A DNA stretch of 64,000 bases from UBA6770 sp965660875 (GCA_965660875.1 CBFIBQ010000008.1:1-64000); one strand, 5' to 3'. Positions 26,123 through 37,016 are shown, numbered from the stretch's first letter. Notes: generated by a model from the letters alone, not told the origin. Translations and numbers: made by a program.

Positions 26123-26503
26123 TTAACCTACTATTCCTTTATAATCGTCAGCGGATAAAAGAGCGTCCATTTGACTCGCGTCACTTGGTTTGATTTTAAC
26201 CATCCAGCCCTCTTCGTATGGACTAGCATTTACAGTTTCCGGAGCAGATTCTAATTCTGAGTTAAACTCAACTAGCTCACCGGATATCGGCATGAATAAA
26301 TCTGAAACAGTTTTTACAGCTTCAATTGTCCCAAAAACTTCTTCTTGGTCTAAGGTCTCGCCTTCCGTTTCTATTTCAACGTAAACAATATCGCCTAATT
26401 CGCCTTGAGCAAAATCTGTGATACCAACTGTAACTGTTCCGTCACTTTCTTCCCTTATCCACTCGTGATCTTTCGTATATTTTAACTCTGCAGGAATATT
26501 CAT
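26123..26503 (-). CDS. gcvH: glycine cleavage system H protein
   Basis: 126 residues; the lipoyl carrier that shuttles the aminomethyl group between the P, T and L proteins. The lipoylated lysine is in FGTIEAVKTVSDLFMP near 57-72, and YTKDHEWI near 9-16 and ANPYEEGWM-like SPYEEGWMVKI near 95-105 are family blocks. It lies 76 bp after sprA in the same direction but has its own TATATTTG element at 26537-26530. gcvP and gcvT are not in the window. Confidence 0.95.
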   Translation of the reverse strand: MNIPAELKYTKDHEWIREESDGTVTVGITDFAQGELGDIVYVEIETEGETLDQEEVFGTIEAVKTVSDLFMPISGELVEFNSELESAPETVNASPYEEGWMVKIKPSDASQMDALLSADDYKGIVG

Positions 26504-26529
26504 CTTTTTCTATATAATTTTAAGCTAGA

Positions 26530-26537
26530 CAAATATA
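26530..26537 (-). promoter_or_regulatory. candidate gcvH -7 element
   Basis: Minus-strand TATATTTG at 26537-26530 matches TAnnTTTG in the 76-bp gap between sprA and gcvH; the start would be near 26525, about 22 nt before the ATG. No clear -33 partner. Confidence 0.35.
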
Positions 26538-26579
26538 AATTTTCTACCCTAACTCAGGTTATATCCAATAACAAATTGT

Positions 26580-29500
26580 TTAGGATATCGTGAACCTGAA
26601 ACTTACTCCAAAGTTTGTGTTAGCTGTTCTGAAACTATTTGAAATAACGGGTATGTTCAGCACATAATCATAGAACAGGCGCAAATTGAGATTTGTGGAT
26701 AGAGCATAATCGCCCGTTATTTTTAAAGAGAAAACATTTTGACCAGAAGTTGGAGTGTGCTCATTCTCAGCAATACGCCTAACGATTGCTCTGTTTTCTC
26801 TGTAACTTGCATCGGCTCTTAATTTTAAATCCGAATTAAGGGGTTTGCCATTTATTTTCCAAGGAAGTGATAGTGGGAAGCTATATCCAGCACCCGCAGT
26901 GTAAGTCTGACTTTTCTGCTCCATAATTTGTCCTGTACCTACATTTAGTGCCGCTGTTCGCCCTGTTTTATATTCCACCCGCGCTGTAATGCCATTTTTA
27001 AATTTAAAATCTAAATTGATTAGGGGTGAAAACTGTTCGGAAAGTGTAACGCTATTAAACTGGTACCTACCAATAAAATTACTATCCAAGTCGCGCTCTA
27101 TGATATCTTCCAGTTGTTGTGTTTGCAATTCTTCAGCGATATCTTCCGATGATTTGAACTTTTGGTTGTTCACATAGCCACCAACCGTCAGGTTTGAAGT
27201 GTATCCAGAGCTGGTTGTAACCGTTTTGAAATATTTTTTCAACGCCGGAATCTTGCTTAGTCCATTGTATGAAATTCGCCAGTTTAATTTTGGCAATTCT
27301 TCAAAAATATTAAGTTTCTGAGTGTTAGGATCTGAGCCGGAATAAGCTGCAAGAAATGCTGGAATAAGCACATCAGCAGATGTTGGGCCAAAGCCATCGC
27401 GATACTCTGGATATTGTTCAGAAGCTCCATCAGAGTATTCTCCTAGCTCAGAATTTGCTGCCACACGGTCTGAAATAATCTTTCGGTACTCGAGCATATT
27501 TTCAAATATTGCGTTGTTATTAGTCTCTGGATCATCGCGCACCAAGCTCGTCCTTATCATATTGTAAGAAACCGTGTAATTCCCAGATAAAACGGGGCTC
27601 TGTTCATCCCAAAACCATTCTCTTGTGATGGAGTCCCGCTGATAGCGGTAGAAAAATGTTTCGTTTTGAGTGTTATTGTAACTGGCAGAAAAGCTAATTC
27701 TTAGGTCTTTTATGGGTTCGGCAGTTGATCTTAATGTTAAACGATTACTACTCATAGAGCTCATTTGATTGTTGAGGTTTGGGTTTCTCACTAACCATTC
27801 TTGGTCTGATGCGTAATTCCAAAAACGTTGAGATTCATCGGCTCCAAAATTGCTCTGCTTTCCAAATAAGAACCCCATTCCTGGCGCTCCATCATAATCA
27901 TCCCAATCCCCACCTATGTATTGACTTGATGGTTTAAAACCCGGAATAAGCATTCCTTTTCCTTTTTGGTAGGAAATATTTGCATTGGTAAAGCTCATGA
28001 GCAAACGTGCTCCGCGGTCTATTATCGTGTACTTATTGGGGTCTTTTTTCTTAGACTTCTCTTCTGCTTGCTCACCTTCTGCATTTTCAGATAGTTCAGC
28101 CTCTAGCTCCTTATCTCTTATTTTTTTAGCCCGTTCACGAGCTTTTTTCTGTTGATGTCTTCTTTGTCGGGTTTGAACTCCTTTTAAGTAGTCGGATTTG
28201 GTGTAGAGTTTTCTTAGGTTTAAACTGTTTGAAAGACTTATAGAGTTGTTATTCTGAATGGTGTTGCCTATTCTAGAAGTGGAATCTGGATTTACGATAA
28301 GAGAGGTATCTCTGCCCAAAGGCGCCCTTGTCCAAGTGTAACCGGCTGAATAATCCAAAGAAGAGTTTATCCAATCTGTTGCGGGGATTTTATCCAGTGG
28401 TATCTTGTAATTAAAAGCTGAATTGTGGGTGTAGGTCATGTTTTCACCAAGTCCTTGTATTTCATTCCAAACTTCATTTTTCCAATTGTCCCAGTAACCC
28501 ACACCCGTCTCGGGGTCAACATCATTTCTAGCACGTTCTGCAGGTCCTTCGGGCTCCATTATCAAGGAGTTGTTATTTGCTTGGAAACTATAGCTCAAGT
28601 TTTTAGTCAGATCGTACTTGAAGTTATAACTCCTGCTCCATGTAAAGTTTTTGTTGTAAAATTCAGGCAAACGCGCCGTAAGGCCTGGGTTGTTGTTTCT
28701 TACTTTATAAGCGTTATAAAGTCTGCTCATATTTGACGTCATAGAGAAAGACTTAGGTAACAAATAAAAATTCATTTCTCTAGCAAGTTTCGTATAATCA
28801 GACTCTCTGAGTAATTTCACCTTAGACAATGGTTTAATTGGCTTCGGAGAAAGGCCGTACTGATAAGTCAGCGCCAATCTTTGATTTCTAGTTAGGTCTC
28901 GTTCTGTCTCAAAATTTGTGCGTAACTCTTCTGACCACGCATAGGTTGCAGAAAAATTAGAGATATCGTACGGCATTGGTTTTTTGTCTTTATCCTTTGA
29001 CTTTTCCTTCCTAACATTGGTAAAGTTTATGGACCTGCGCACTAACCTATCTTGAGTCACCTTTTTTACCGAGTCTCTTTCATTTCGGGTTTCCCACGCT
29101 TCTAAATAATCGCCAAACTCAATATCTGGAGCCAATGGAGAATAACGGGGTTCTTCTACCTCAATCCCATAACTGGCATAAACAGGTACTTTAACGCCCC
29201 AATCTTTTGGTAAAAACTTATCCAAATTTAATGCGGCTGTAGTATTAAATTGCCTTTTAGTTTCTTGCTGCCGCTCCGATACTATTTGATCTATGGAACC
29301 CCAACCAGGCGTACTCATACCAGCTGTCATATTGAAGTTAACCAGGTCTGCCATTTTTAGATTCGCATTACCTATTGTTGCCCAGCCTTTTGTCTGATCA
29401 AAATTGGACATGCGCAATTCGTTTACCCATACTTCTGCGCATTTAGGTAAGCCATCATCAGTGGCAGCCGTAGGATCCTGCCTCGGGTTCCGAATACCAA

Positions 29501-32500
29501 TCATTATAGTTTTTATCTCTCCAATATTCGGGTTTCCTACAACATATATATTACCGCCATTATGATCCCCGAAAAACCTACGCCTTCGATTCATATCAGA
29601 GCCTCCATCAAGAATGATCTTATCTCGCTCTAGTTTTAAATCTGTCAAGGCTCGCAGGTCAATTTCAATGTCATTGGCCAATGGCCAAACTTGTCTTCTG
29701 TTCGCTTCAACCGCATCATTATATACACCTGGAGGAGTAATTACAAGTGGCAGTTCGTATTCGTAATAATGGTTTGTAAAATCTGTACCCAACCGTATAA
29801 ATATATTTACATCACCCGACTCTATTGGTGCGTTATCAGCCAAAGACTCTGCATGCACATACATTTTTAACGTGCCATACTGCCTCAAATCCAGTGTCGT
29901 ATTTCTGTAACTGGATACCGCTTGCCCATCCGGTAAATCGCAAACTGTCATCTGCAATGCTTGTTCGTTGATTTGTTGCAGGTTGGTGGTATTAATATTT
30001 TGCTCTCTCTGAATATCTGGAGGCAACACATAATTCACAGGAATTTTACTGGCATTTTCTTCAATATTTACCGCACCAATATTGAAATCAATCTCAGAGT
30101 CTGTAGTAATTCCCTCCGGGTTATTATCTATTTCTCCAAGGTATTTTCTCCATTCCCCACGCACCAACTCTAGGCGAGCAAAGCGCAAATGCATTGGATT
30201 ATCGAATCCTTTCATGAACATCCGCATAAAACGAATGGACCTAAAGTCATTAATTTGCCCGTGCCTTGTTTTTCTCGGTGTCCTTACGGGAATTCTAAAT
30301 TGATACCAGGTAATCTCTCGCTTTCTTCCATCATTTGTAGAAACAGTGGTAGTCAACACATCAGAAATAAAATTTGCACCTACATTCTCTGGCGAAATGG
30401 CATTTTCTGAAATGTCTACCGCATATTGGTAATAGGCCTCAACAGGGTTTACCACATTATCTGCATTTATATCTTCTTTATCAGGTCGAATGGAAGAAGC
30501 AGTGGAGTAACCCGCTTGGTTTTGTGTGCTGTATATCTCTTGTGTCGGGGAGTTTCCCTCAGTACCGTTAAAATCTTTATACCGCTCGAGAATATTTAAC
30601 TGAGCTGCATCGTAATCATCATCCCTGAAGTAGTTATAATTATCCGAAGATGGGTCATTTTGTATGCGCTCAAGTTCTTCCGGGTTTTGGGTGATTACGG
30701 TTGAGATTTGCTCTATAAAGTCGTTGTAAAACTCCAGTTCCGATTCGGCAGCCAAACCATCTAATCCGGCATCTTGAAATGGTCGAGACCCGGCTAAATT
30801 ATCAAAACCATCGGCAAATGGAGTTCCTCGAGTTGTTCTACCCCAAACTGAATTGGTATCGTTTTGAATGGTGGTAGCTTCTTCTTCATTATCTGGTAGC
30901 AACTGCTCAAATAAATTTAACCCATCGGTCATTACATCTTCTGATATATTACCTAGGTTAAAGTATAACTTTCCATTTTGAGGCGACCCCTCATAGTCCT
31001 CATTAAAAGGATCCATCATCCAAAATTGGATGTATTCTACATTCGCAGCTTCAAAATCATTTTGATCTATCCGGCGGCTGATACCACCCCATCTTGTCTC
31101 TGGTTGCAGTAAGCTTCCATCTGCGGCTGTTCCTGCTGAATACCTTCTGCCAAAATCATCTGTCCCGTTAACATCGTAATTGTACATACCACGCTCAGAC
31201 GGATAGAAAGACAAATCCAATACGGTGGTATTGGTAGGTGTACCGGCCGCAATTTCCTTATTTGGAAATATTTCAGTTTCCAATACTTGTCTCATAAAGT
31301 GGTTGGAAAGCACATTTTCGTCATTTGCTCCCTCTGGCGAATCATTGGTATAAAAAATAGGATCTACGATTCTCCAAGCTAGTTTGGCACGGTTAAAGCC
31401 GGAAGCTCTATTGTTAAACAACACTCCTTCTGGAAATTCAGTAGGCTGAAAATTGGGAGTACTTGCTAAAAACCAATTATTAAATGACCGTAAATCAATC
31501 GTATTTTGACTTCCTTCAAAGTCATCTATGTAAGCGTTTCCATCTTCGCCAATGGCACTGGAATGGCCGGGCAGAATTTGAGCAAACTCTCCTTGAACCG
31601 ACAAGGAAGAAGTCTCTTTTGTATCTATCAATGGAATTGCATCAACCACCCGAGTTAACCAGGGCAGTTCAGTTTTGTAGGTGGCATCCAAACCGTATAC
31701 CCAGTTTGAAATCGGCTCATATCCAATATCTACTTTCTGAGAGAGCGGTCGTTCCCACAAATGCATCAAGCTACCCCCAACAACGAAATCATCGGAAACT
31801 TTAAAATCCATTCGATGACCCAAAAAGTTTTTTTGCTGTTGAGCAAACAACTGATTACTCTCCAATGAGACTTTTACTGGCACTCCAGACTCAATAATGG
31901 ACTGATTAATAATCTTTACTCTACCGAGAGTATAATCTACCGTATAATCTTGATTTTCTGTGAGTTGCCTGCCTCCTGCAGTGACCGTTACCGATCCCTC
32001 TGGAACATTTAATGCGTTTAAGGATATTTCATTACTTGACTCCGACTGATATTGGCCTTTAAGGCTAAATCTGTTTTTTTCGGGATAACGCACCTTCGCA
32101 TCCGCTTGGGTGTTATCGTATAGGCTGTCGAAGCCATATATCTCCATCAGTTGATCTACTCGATCTGGAGCCAAGTTTTTATCCTCAAATGCCTGCCTTA
32201 GCCCATCTCCAAAGGGCTCCAGTTTTGGAATTATTACTCGACCGTTATTGGTATTAATGGTAATGTTGGGAACAAAATCAAAAATTCCATCTTGAGCAGG
32301 TTGGCCGTTAAAATTAACTTTATCCATTCCTAACAACTGCACTAAGCTGTTATCATTCAATTCTGGCTGAGGTATAAAGTTAATGTCGACACCTTTATCT
32401 TGATCTAAATACCAAACATTAAACTTAAAGCCATCTTTTTTTACTCGATAAGCACCTATCGAATAAATGTTTTTCATCATTAAATCCCACATTGGGACCT

Positions 32501-34079
32501 TTGTATTCAATTCGGTGCTTTTCAGCATTTTTACTAATAGCGGTTTGGGTTGTGCTACTTCATTAGAAAATTCACCAACCCTAAAAATCTCTCCTTGAAA
32601 CGTGTACTCATAAGCCACGGCCAGTACTTGGTTCGAATTGATTTGTTGTTTTAAAGAGATGTAACCCAGCTGAGCATTTAATTCAAAGTCATTTGGCCCA
32701 AGCATACGAGCAAGTTCTACTTTTTGGAAATCCAACCTTGGGTCCAAATCCATTTGCGCCTGAAGCACTGGAATAGCAGACTCAATGTTTCTACTCTCTA
32801 TTCCGCCCATATTTCTAAAAACATCGGCGTACAAATTGTTTGCTTCGTTATCAACAGCCCCATTAAACCTCAAATTTGGTCGAACTACATAGTTCCTGTT
32901 TTGCGAAGGGTTATCAACATTTCTGTAAATAAAATCTGGATTCGCCGTACCTAAATCCTGAAATGCGATAACATCCCGCGCAGTAGGATCTGTTCTGGTA
33001 TTGGTAACCCAAACTTCAATTCTAGTCACTACGTATGCCGACTGCAAATAGAGCGGATCTGCAATGGCCGTCTCATAATTGTTTCTAAATAATTCATTCA
33101 AAAAGAAGTGCTTATTTGCTTCATAATTATCTCCTTGAACCTCAAATTCACTGATTTGAGCTCCACCCTTTGATTCTACTTCACTTTTTTGACCTCTATC
33201 CTGTGACAGTACCGTGGTCATGGTTAATCGACCAAATTTGGTTTTTGCTTTTACACCAAATAAACTTTGACTTCCAGTTATCAATTGGCTATTAAGCGGC
33301 ATGGTTACATTTCCTAACTCTATCTTTTGAAGGATTTCGTCTTCGTAGCCCGTATATTCAATTTTAAATTGGTTCTGAAAATCAAAGGTTGCTTGAGTAT
33401 TATAATTTGCACTTACTTTCAATTTATCCCCGATGTTCCCAATCAAGTTCAACTGCATATTCTGATCAAATTGAAAGGTAGCTATTCGCCTACTCCTTAT
33501 CGGAATAACGGGGTTGTCCGTTTTAGAGATTCGTCCACCAAAGGACACTTCGGCAGACCCCGATGGTCTTATGTCGATGTTATTTCCACCGAAAATACGA
33601 TCAAAGGCTCGTGATTTAATTTTTAACTGCGGTGCAAATGGTGTTTTTCCTTCTTCTTCGAATTCTTTTTCGGCGGAAACTTTATCTTTCCAGTAATCGG
33701 ACATGCTCTTCTTGCGTTGCATTTCCAAATATTCGTCAAAGTCAATATAGGACGGAGGTTTGTAGTTTATCCGATCGCCCATTTTTTGCGTCACCTCGTA
33801 TTTTCCTGTGGCAGGATTATATTTGATACCTGACTTAATATTTGAAGGATCTTTTAGGTCCAGCTTAGAACCTTCATCACCAGTGGAGGTTGCTGGAGAG
33901 CTGGATATTGGATATTTCAGGTCAATTTCTTCAGTGTCGCCCGAATCGATTGGCATGGTTTGGTAATCAAATTCAAGAATATACCTTCCCCCTTTTACCT
34001 CAGAATCTATCCGGCCAAATAAAAAAATGGGTATAAAACCCAAAAATATGAGTGCGCTTTTACGCCAGTTTAACCACAC
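26580..34079 (-). CDS. sprA: SprA, type IX secretion outer-membrane translocon
   Basis: A 2499-residue protein, the size of SprA/Sov, the giant 36-strand barrel through which type IX cargo leaves the cell. Start GTG at 34079 with a signal peptide (SALIFLGFIPIFLFG). N-terminal motif-N block (KVSANYNTQATFDFQNQF near 224-241), several GLD/DUF-type repeats with cargo-proximal loops, then a C-terminal strand-rich region ending VSFRFTIS. A very basic Lys/Arg-rich loop occurs near 1960-2020. It lies 21 bp after ruvA, in the maeB-ruvA-sprA-gcvH row seen widely in Bacteroidota. The repeat protein at 19420-21990 is a candidate cargo. Confidence 0.96.
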   Translation of the reverse strand: MWLNWRKSALIFLGFIPIFLFGRIDSEVKGGRYILEFDYQTMPIDSGDTEEIDLKYPISSSPATSTGDEGSKLDLKDPSNIKSGIKYNPATGKYEVTQKMGDRINYKPPSYIDFDEYLEMQRKKSMSDYWKDKVSAEKEFEEEGKTPFAPQLKIKSRAFDRIFGGNNIDIRPSGSAEVSFGGRISKTDNPVIPIRSRRIATFQFDQNMQLNLIGNIGDKLKVSANYNTQATFDFQNQFKIEYTGYEDEILQKIELGNVTMPLNSQLITGSQSLFGVKAKTKFGRLTMTTVLSQDRGQKSEVESKGGAQISEFEVQGDNYEANKHFFLNELFRNNYETAIADPLYLQSAYVVTRIEVWVTNTRTDPTARDVIAFQDLGTANPDFIYRNVDNPSQNRNYVVRPNLRFNGAVDNEANNLYADVFRNMGGIESRNIESAIPVLQAQMDLDPRLDFQKVELARMLGPNDFELNAQLGYISLKQQINSNQVLAVAYEYTFQGEIFRVGEFSNEVAQPKPLLVKMLKSTELNTKVPMWDLMMKNIYSIGAYRVKKDGFKFNVWYLDQDKGVDINFIPQPELNDNSLVQLLGMDKVNFNGQPAQDGIFDFVPNITINTNNGRVIIPKLEPFGDGLRQAFEDKNLAPDRVDQLMEIYGFDSLYDNTQADAKVRYPEKNRFSLKGQYQSESSNEISLNALNVPEGSVTVTAGGRQLTENQDYTVDYTLGRVKIINQSIIESGVPVKVSLESNQLFAQQQKNFLGHRMDFKVSDDFVVGGSLMHLWERPLSQKVDIGYEPISNWVYGLDATYKTELPWLTRVVDAIPLIDTKETSSLSVQGEFAQILPGHSSAIGEDGNAYIDDFEGSQNTIDLRSFNNWFLASTPNFQPTEFPEGVLFNNRASGFNRAKLAWRIVDPIFYTNDSPEGANDENVLSNHFMRQVLETEIFPNKEIAAGTPTNTTVLDLSFYPSERGMYNYDVNGTDDFGRRYSAGTAADGSLLQPETRWGGISRRIDQNDFEAANVEYIQFWMMDPFNEDYEGSPQNGKLYFNLGNISEDVMTDGLNLFEQLLPDNEEEATTIQNDTNSVWGRTTRGTPFADGFDNLAGSRPFQDAGLDGLAAESELEFYNDFIEQISTVITQNPEELERIQNDPSSDNYNYFRDDDYDAAQLNILERYKDFNGTEGNSPTQEIYSTQNQAGYSTASSIRPDKEDINADNVVNPVEAYYQYAVDISENAISPENVGANFISDVLTTTVSTNDGRKREITWYQFRIPVRTPRKTRHGQINDFRSIRFMRMFMKGFDNPMHLRFARLELVRGEWRKYLGEIDNNPEGITTDSEIDFNIGAVNIEENASKIPVNYVLPPDIQREQNINTTNLQQINEQALQMTVCDLPDGQAVSSYRNTTLDLRQYGTLKMYVHAESLADNAPIESGDVNIFIRLGTDFTNHYYEYELPLVITPPGVYNDAVEANRRQVWPLANDIEIDLRALTDLKLERDKIILDGGSDMNRRRRFFGDHNGGNIYVVGNPNIGEIKTIMIGIRNPRQDPTAATDDGLPKCAEVWVNELRMSNFDQTKGWATIGNANLKMADLVNFNMTAGMSTPGWGSIDQIVSERQQETKRQFNTTAALNLDKFLPKDWGVKVPVYASYGIEVEEPRYSPLAPDIEFGDYLEAWETRNERDSVKKVTQDRLVRRSINFTNVRKEKSKDKDKKPMPYDISNFSATYAWSEELRTNFETERDLTRNQRLALTYQYGLSPKPIKPLSKVKLLRESDYTKLAREMNFYLLPKSFSMTSNMSRLYNAYKVRNNNPGLTARLPEFYNKNFTWSRSYNFKYDLTKNLSYSFQANNNSLIMEPEGPAERARNDVDPETGVGYWDNWKNEVWNEIQGLGENMTYTHNSAFNYKIPLDKIPATDWINSSLDYSAGYTWTRAPLGRDTSLIVNPDSTSRIGNTIQNNNSISLSNSLNLRKLYTKSDYLKGVQTRQRRHQQKKARERAKKIRDKELEAELSENAEGEQAEEKSKKKDPNKYTIIDRGARLLMSFTNANISYQKGKGMLIPGFKPSSQYIGGDWDDYDGAPGMGFLFGKQSNFGADESQRFWNYASDQEWLVRNPNLNNQMSSMSSNRLTLRSTAEPIKDLRISFSASYNNTQNETFFYRYQRDSITREWFWDEQSPVLSGNYTVSYNMIRTSLVRDDPETNNNAIFENMLEYRKIISDRVAANSELGEYSDGASEQYPEYRDGFGPTSADVLIPAFLAAYSGSDPNTQKLNIFEELPKLNWRISYNGLSKIPALKKYFKTVTTSSGYTSNLTVGGYVNNQKFKSSEDIAEELQTQQLEDIIERDLDSNFIGRYQFNSVTLSEQFSPLINLDFKFKNGITARVEYKTGRTAALNVGTGQIMEQKSQTYTAGAGYSFPLSLPWKINGKPLNSDLKLRADASYRENRAIVRRIAENEHTPTSGQNVFSLKITGDYALSTNLNLRLFYDYVLNIPVISNSFRTANTNFGVSFRFTIS

Positions 34080-34100
34080 AACGAACGAATCGTAGTCTTT

Positions 34101-34685
34101 TTATAATTGCTTTAAAGCTTCCTTTATAACCTGCTCTACAGAGTAGTCTTCTGACTGATCTCTGAAGATTTTTTGCAGAACTTTTGTGCTTCGTTTGCGA
34201 TCGAAACCAAGAACTGCAAGTGCGGATAACGCCTCTTCTTTAGTTGTATTGTCCTGAAATGAAGAAATTTCTAGTTGTGGCAGTTCTTTGGCGACTTTAT
34301 CTTTTAAATCAATTACGATTCTTTGGGCAGTTTTTGCACCAATTCCCTTTATTGATTTTAATAACTCAATATTTTCATTGGCAATTGCAGCAAAAACATC
34401 CTCTGATTTATAGGAAGAAAGTATAATTCTGGCCGTGTTCGGGCCTATGCCTGAAACGGATATTAGGTTGCGAAAAAGCTGTCTCTCTTGAGTTTCGGAA
34501 AAACCATACAAAGAGTGCGCATCTTCACGTACCACCATGTGTATAAATAACTTACAAGCTTCAGAGTTTCCCATCTTCTCAAAAGTTTGTAAGGAAATGT
34601 TTACATAGTACCCAACTCCATTGCAGTCGATAACCGCATAAGCAGGAGTTTTTTCAATTAATCTTCCATTGAGAAATTCTATCAT
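34101..34685 (-). CDS. ruvA: Holliday junction DNA helicase subunit RuvA
   Basis: 194 residues. RuvA tetramers bind four-way junctions and load RuvB. N-terminal OB fold (MIEFLNGRLIEKTPAYAVI), helix-hairpin-helix pair ISVSGIGPNTARIILS near 73-88 and LKSIKGIGAKTAQRIVIDLKDK near 108-129, and a C-terminal RuvB-binding three-helix domain (ALSALAVLGF near 151-160). The start overlaps the maeB stop by 4 bp. ruvB is encoded separately at 42540-43562, the usual arrangement when ruvAB are not adjacent in this phylum. Confidence 0.95.
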   Translation of the reverse strand: MIEFLNGRLIEKTPAYAVIDCNGVGYYVNISLQTFEKMGNSEACKLFIHMVVREDAHSLYGFSETQERQLFRNLISVSGIGPNTARIILSSYKSEDVFAAIANENIELLKSIKGIGAKTAQRIVIDLKDKVAKELPQLEISSFQDNTTKEEALSALAVLGFDRKRSTKVLQKIFRDQSEDYSVEQVIKEALKQL

Positions 34686-36991
34686 AAAATTGTTCTCTTT
34701 GCTTTTCTAAACTCTTGTAATTTATGGCTCCTTTGCTGAGCATCTACTGCTGCAATTGTAACCATATTCACTATTTCTCTAACTGAGCTACCCAGTTGCA
34801 GCACATGTACGGGCTTTTTCATTCCAAGCAACACCGGCCCCATAGTTTCAATATCGCTAATTTCTTGCATGAGCTTATAAGCTATATTTCCAGACGCTAA
34901 ATTTGGGAATATAAGCGTGTTTACCCTGTGCTTCGCTAATAAAGAAAATGGAAACAACTCCTCGGTCAATTCTCTATTCAAGGCAAAGTTTGCCTGCACT
35001 TCACCATCAACAATTATATCCGGGTGGTTCTTATGTAAAATCCGAACTGCTTCTTGTACTTTTTTAGAATCTTCACCATCAGAAGAGCCAAAGTTACTGT
35101 AACTCAATAGGGCAATTCTTGGTTTTAATTTATAACCACGTATTGCCTCGGCTGTTAGCACTGTAATATTGACCAATTCCTCTGCTGTAGGGTTAAAATT
35201 AATGGTGGTATCTGCGAGAAATAAGGGGCCTTTCTTAGTATTGAGAATATACATTCCTGCAATATTCTTTTGCTTTGCATTAGAACCAATTATTTGCAGC
35301 GCTGGTCTCAAGGTATCAGGGTAGTTTCTCGTTATGCCCGAAATAAATGCATCTGCTTCACCCCAGCGAACCAAGGCTGTTCCGAAATAATTTCGCTCTC
35401 GCATTATTTTTTTAGCTTCGTGCAGTGTGTAGCCTTTTCTTTGCCTTAGCTCATAAAAGTTTTGACCAAACTTATTTCTAAGCTCCTCTTGTTTTCTGCT
35501 TCTGGGGTCTAGAATAGGTACATCAGCTAAATCCAGCTCATAGGTCGCTATCAGCTCATTTATTCGATCAACCTTACCCAACAGTATAGGTTCGGCAATA
35601 CCCTCGTCCTTCACTATTTGCGCAGCTTTTAAAATCTTGTAGTTATCTGCTTCAGCAAAAACTACTTTTTGAGGGTCTTTTCGCGCTCGATCCACTAGGC
35701 TTGTAACAATTTTGTTGTCCAATCCCAGTCGTTGCTCTAATTCATCAACGTATTTCTGCCAATCTTCGATAGGCTTTCGTGCAACCCCTGAATCCATGGC
35801 GGCTTTAGCTACAGCAGGAGATACCATGGTTATCAATCTATGATCCATTGGCTTGGGAATAATGTATTCGGTTCCGAAAGAGAGGATCTTTTCTTTGTAT
35901 ACAATGTTCACTTCTTCAGGAACCATCTCTTTTGCCAAGTCCGCGATTGCCTTCACTGCGGCGAGTTTCATTTCTTCATTAATTGCAGTTGCCTGCACAT
36001 CAAGCGCTCCTCTAAATATGAAAGGAAATCCCAATACGTTGTTCACTTGGTTGGGATGATCCGAACGACCAGTTGCTACAATAACATCTTCACGAGCGGC
36101 TACTGCTTCTTCATAAGGAATTTCGGGGTTAGGATTGGCGAGTGCAAAAACAATACAGTTTTTTGCCATACTTTTTACCATTTCTTTGGTAACCAGATTA
36201 CCGCGAGACAGTCCCAAAAACACATCAGCCCCATTCAATGCTTCTTCTAAAGTGTTGGCCTTAACTTCATTTGCGAATAAAGATTTGTACTTATCTAAAT
36301 TATCTCGCGAAGGCTTTATCACACCCTTACTATCGCACATTACTATATTTTCTCGCTTTGCGCCTAAAGCGATGTACAATGATGCACAAGATATGGCACT
36401 TGCCCCTGCTCCACTAACTACAATTCTTACCTCCTCAATTTTCTTATTGCTCAATTCTAGCGCATTTATCAATGCTGCTGACGATATAATTGCTGTACCG
36501 TGTTGATCATCATGCATGACTGGAATATCCAATTCTGCTTTCAAACGCTCTTCTATTTCAAAAGCTTCCGGTGCTTTTATATCTTCAAGGTTCACTCCGC
36601 CAAAGGTGGGCGCTATATTCTTAACCGTACGAACAAATTCATCAATATCAGTGGTATCTACCTCTATGTCAAAAACATCTATATCTGCAAAAATTTTAAA
36701 CAACAAGCCTTTGCCTTCCATTACTGGTTTGGAAGCAGCCGGACCAATATCGCCTAAACCTAACACTGCAGTTCCGTTTGAAATAACGGCTACTAGATTA
36801 CCCTTAGCAGTGTAATCAAAAACAGTTTCTGGTTTTTCAGCTATCTCCAAACAGGGTTCGGCCACTCCCGGAGAGTATGCTAGACTTAAGTCCCTTTGTG
36901 AAGAATAGGGTTTAGTTGGTTTTACCTCTATCTTCCCTTTTCTTCCCCTCGAATGGTAATCTAAAGCTTCCTGCTTACGTGTTTTACGCAT
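34682..36991 (-). CDS. maeB: NADP-dependent malic enzyme, MaeB type with phosphotransacetylase-like domain
   Basis: 769 residues. Residues about 1-425 are malic enzyme: YSPGVAEPCLEI near 38-49, NGTAVLGLGDIGP near 71-83, DDQHGTAI near 160-167 and a Rossmann GAGASA near 194-199. Residues about 430-769 resemble phosphotransacetylase (FAEADNYKILKAAQ, LALLGKMKKP-like MGPVLLGMKKP), the C-terminal regulatory module of MaeB that responds to acetyl-CoA. It decarboxylates malate to pyruvate, giving NADPH. TACTTTTG at 37024-37017 is a candidate -7 element, about 20 nt before the start. Confidence 0.95.
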   Translation of the reverse strand: MRKTRKQEALDYHSRGRKGKIEVKPTKPYSSQRDLSLAYSPGVAEPCLEIAEKPETVFDYTAKGNLVAVISNGTAVLGLGDIGPAASKPVMEGKGLLFKIFADIDVFDIEVDTTDIDEFVRTVKNIAPTFGGVNLEDIKAPEAFEIEERLKAELDIPVMHDDQHGTAIISSAALINALELSNKKIEEVRIVVSGAGASAISCASLYIALGAKRENIVMCDSKGVIKPSRDNLDKYKSLFANEVKANTLEEALNGADVFLGLSRGNLVTKEMVKSMAKNCIVFALANPNPEIPYEEAVAAREDVIVATGRSDHPNQVNNVLGFPFIFRGALDVQATAINEEMKLAAVKAIADLAKEMVPEEVNIVYKEKILSFGTEYIIPKPMDHRLITMVSPAVAKAAMDSGVARKPIEDWQKYVDELEQRLGLDNKIVTSLVDRARKDPQKVVFAEADNYKILKAAQIVKDEGIAEPILLGKVDRINELIATYELDLADVPILDPRSRKQEELRNKFGQNFYELRQRKGYTLHEAKKIMRERNYFGTALVRWGEADAFISGITRNYPDTLRPALQIIGSNAKQKNIAGMYILNTKKGPLFLADTTINFNPTAEELVNITVLTAEAIRGYKLKPRIALLSYSNFGSSDGEDSKKVQEAVRILHKNHPDIIVDGEVQANFALNRELTEELFPFSLLAKHRVNTLIFPNLASGNIAYKLMQEISDIETMGPVLLGMKKPVHVLQLGSSVREIVNMVTIAAVDAQQRSHKLQEFRKAKRTIL

Positions 36992-37016
36992 AATTTATTT
37001 CCTCAAATTGAACGCT

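Noticed and set aside
28425..33826. Several plus-strand open frames of 60-106 codons opposite sprA
   Set aside because: They lie inside a continuous 2499-codon gene on the other strand, have no family features and start at arbitrary codons.
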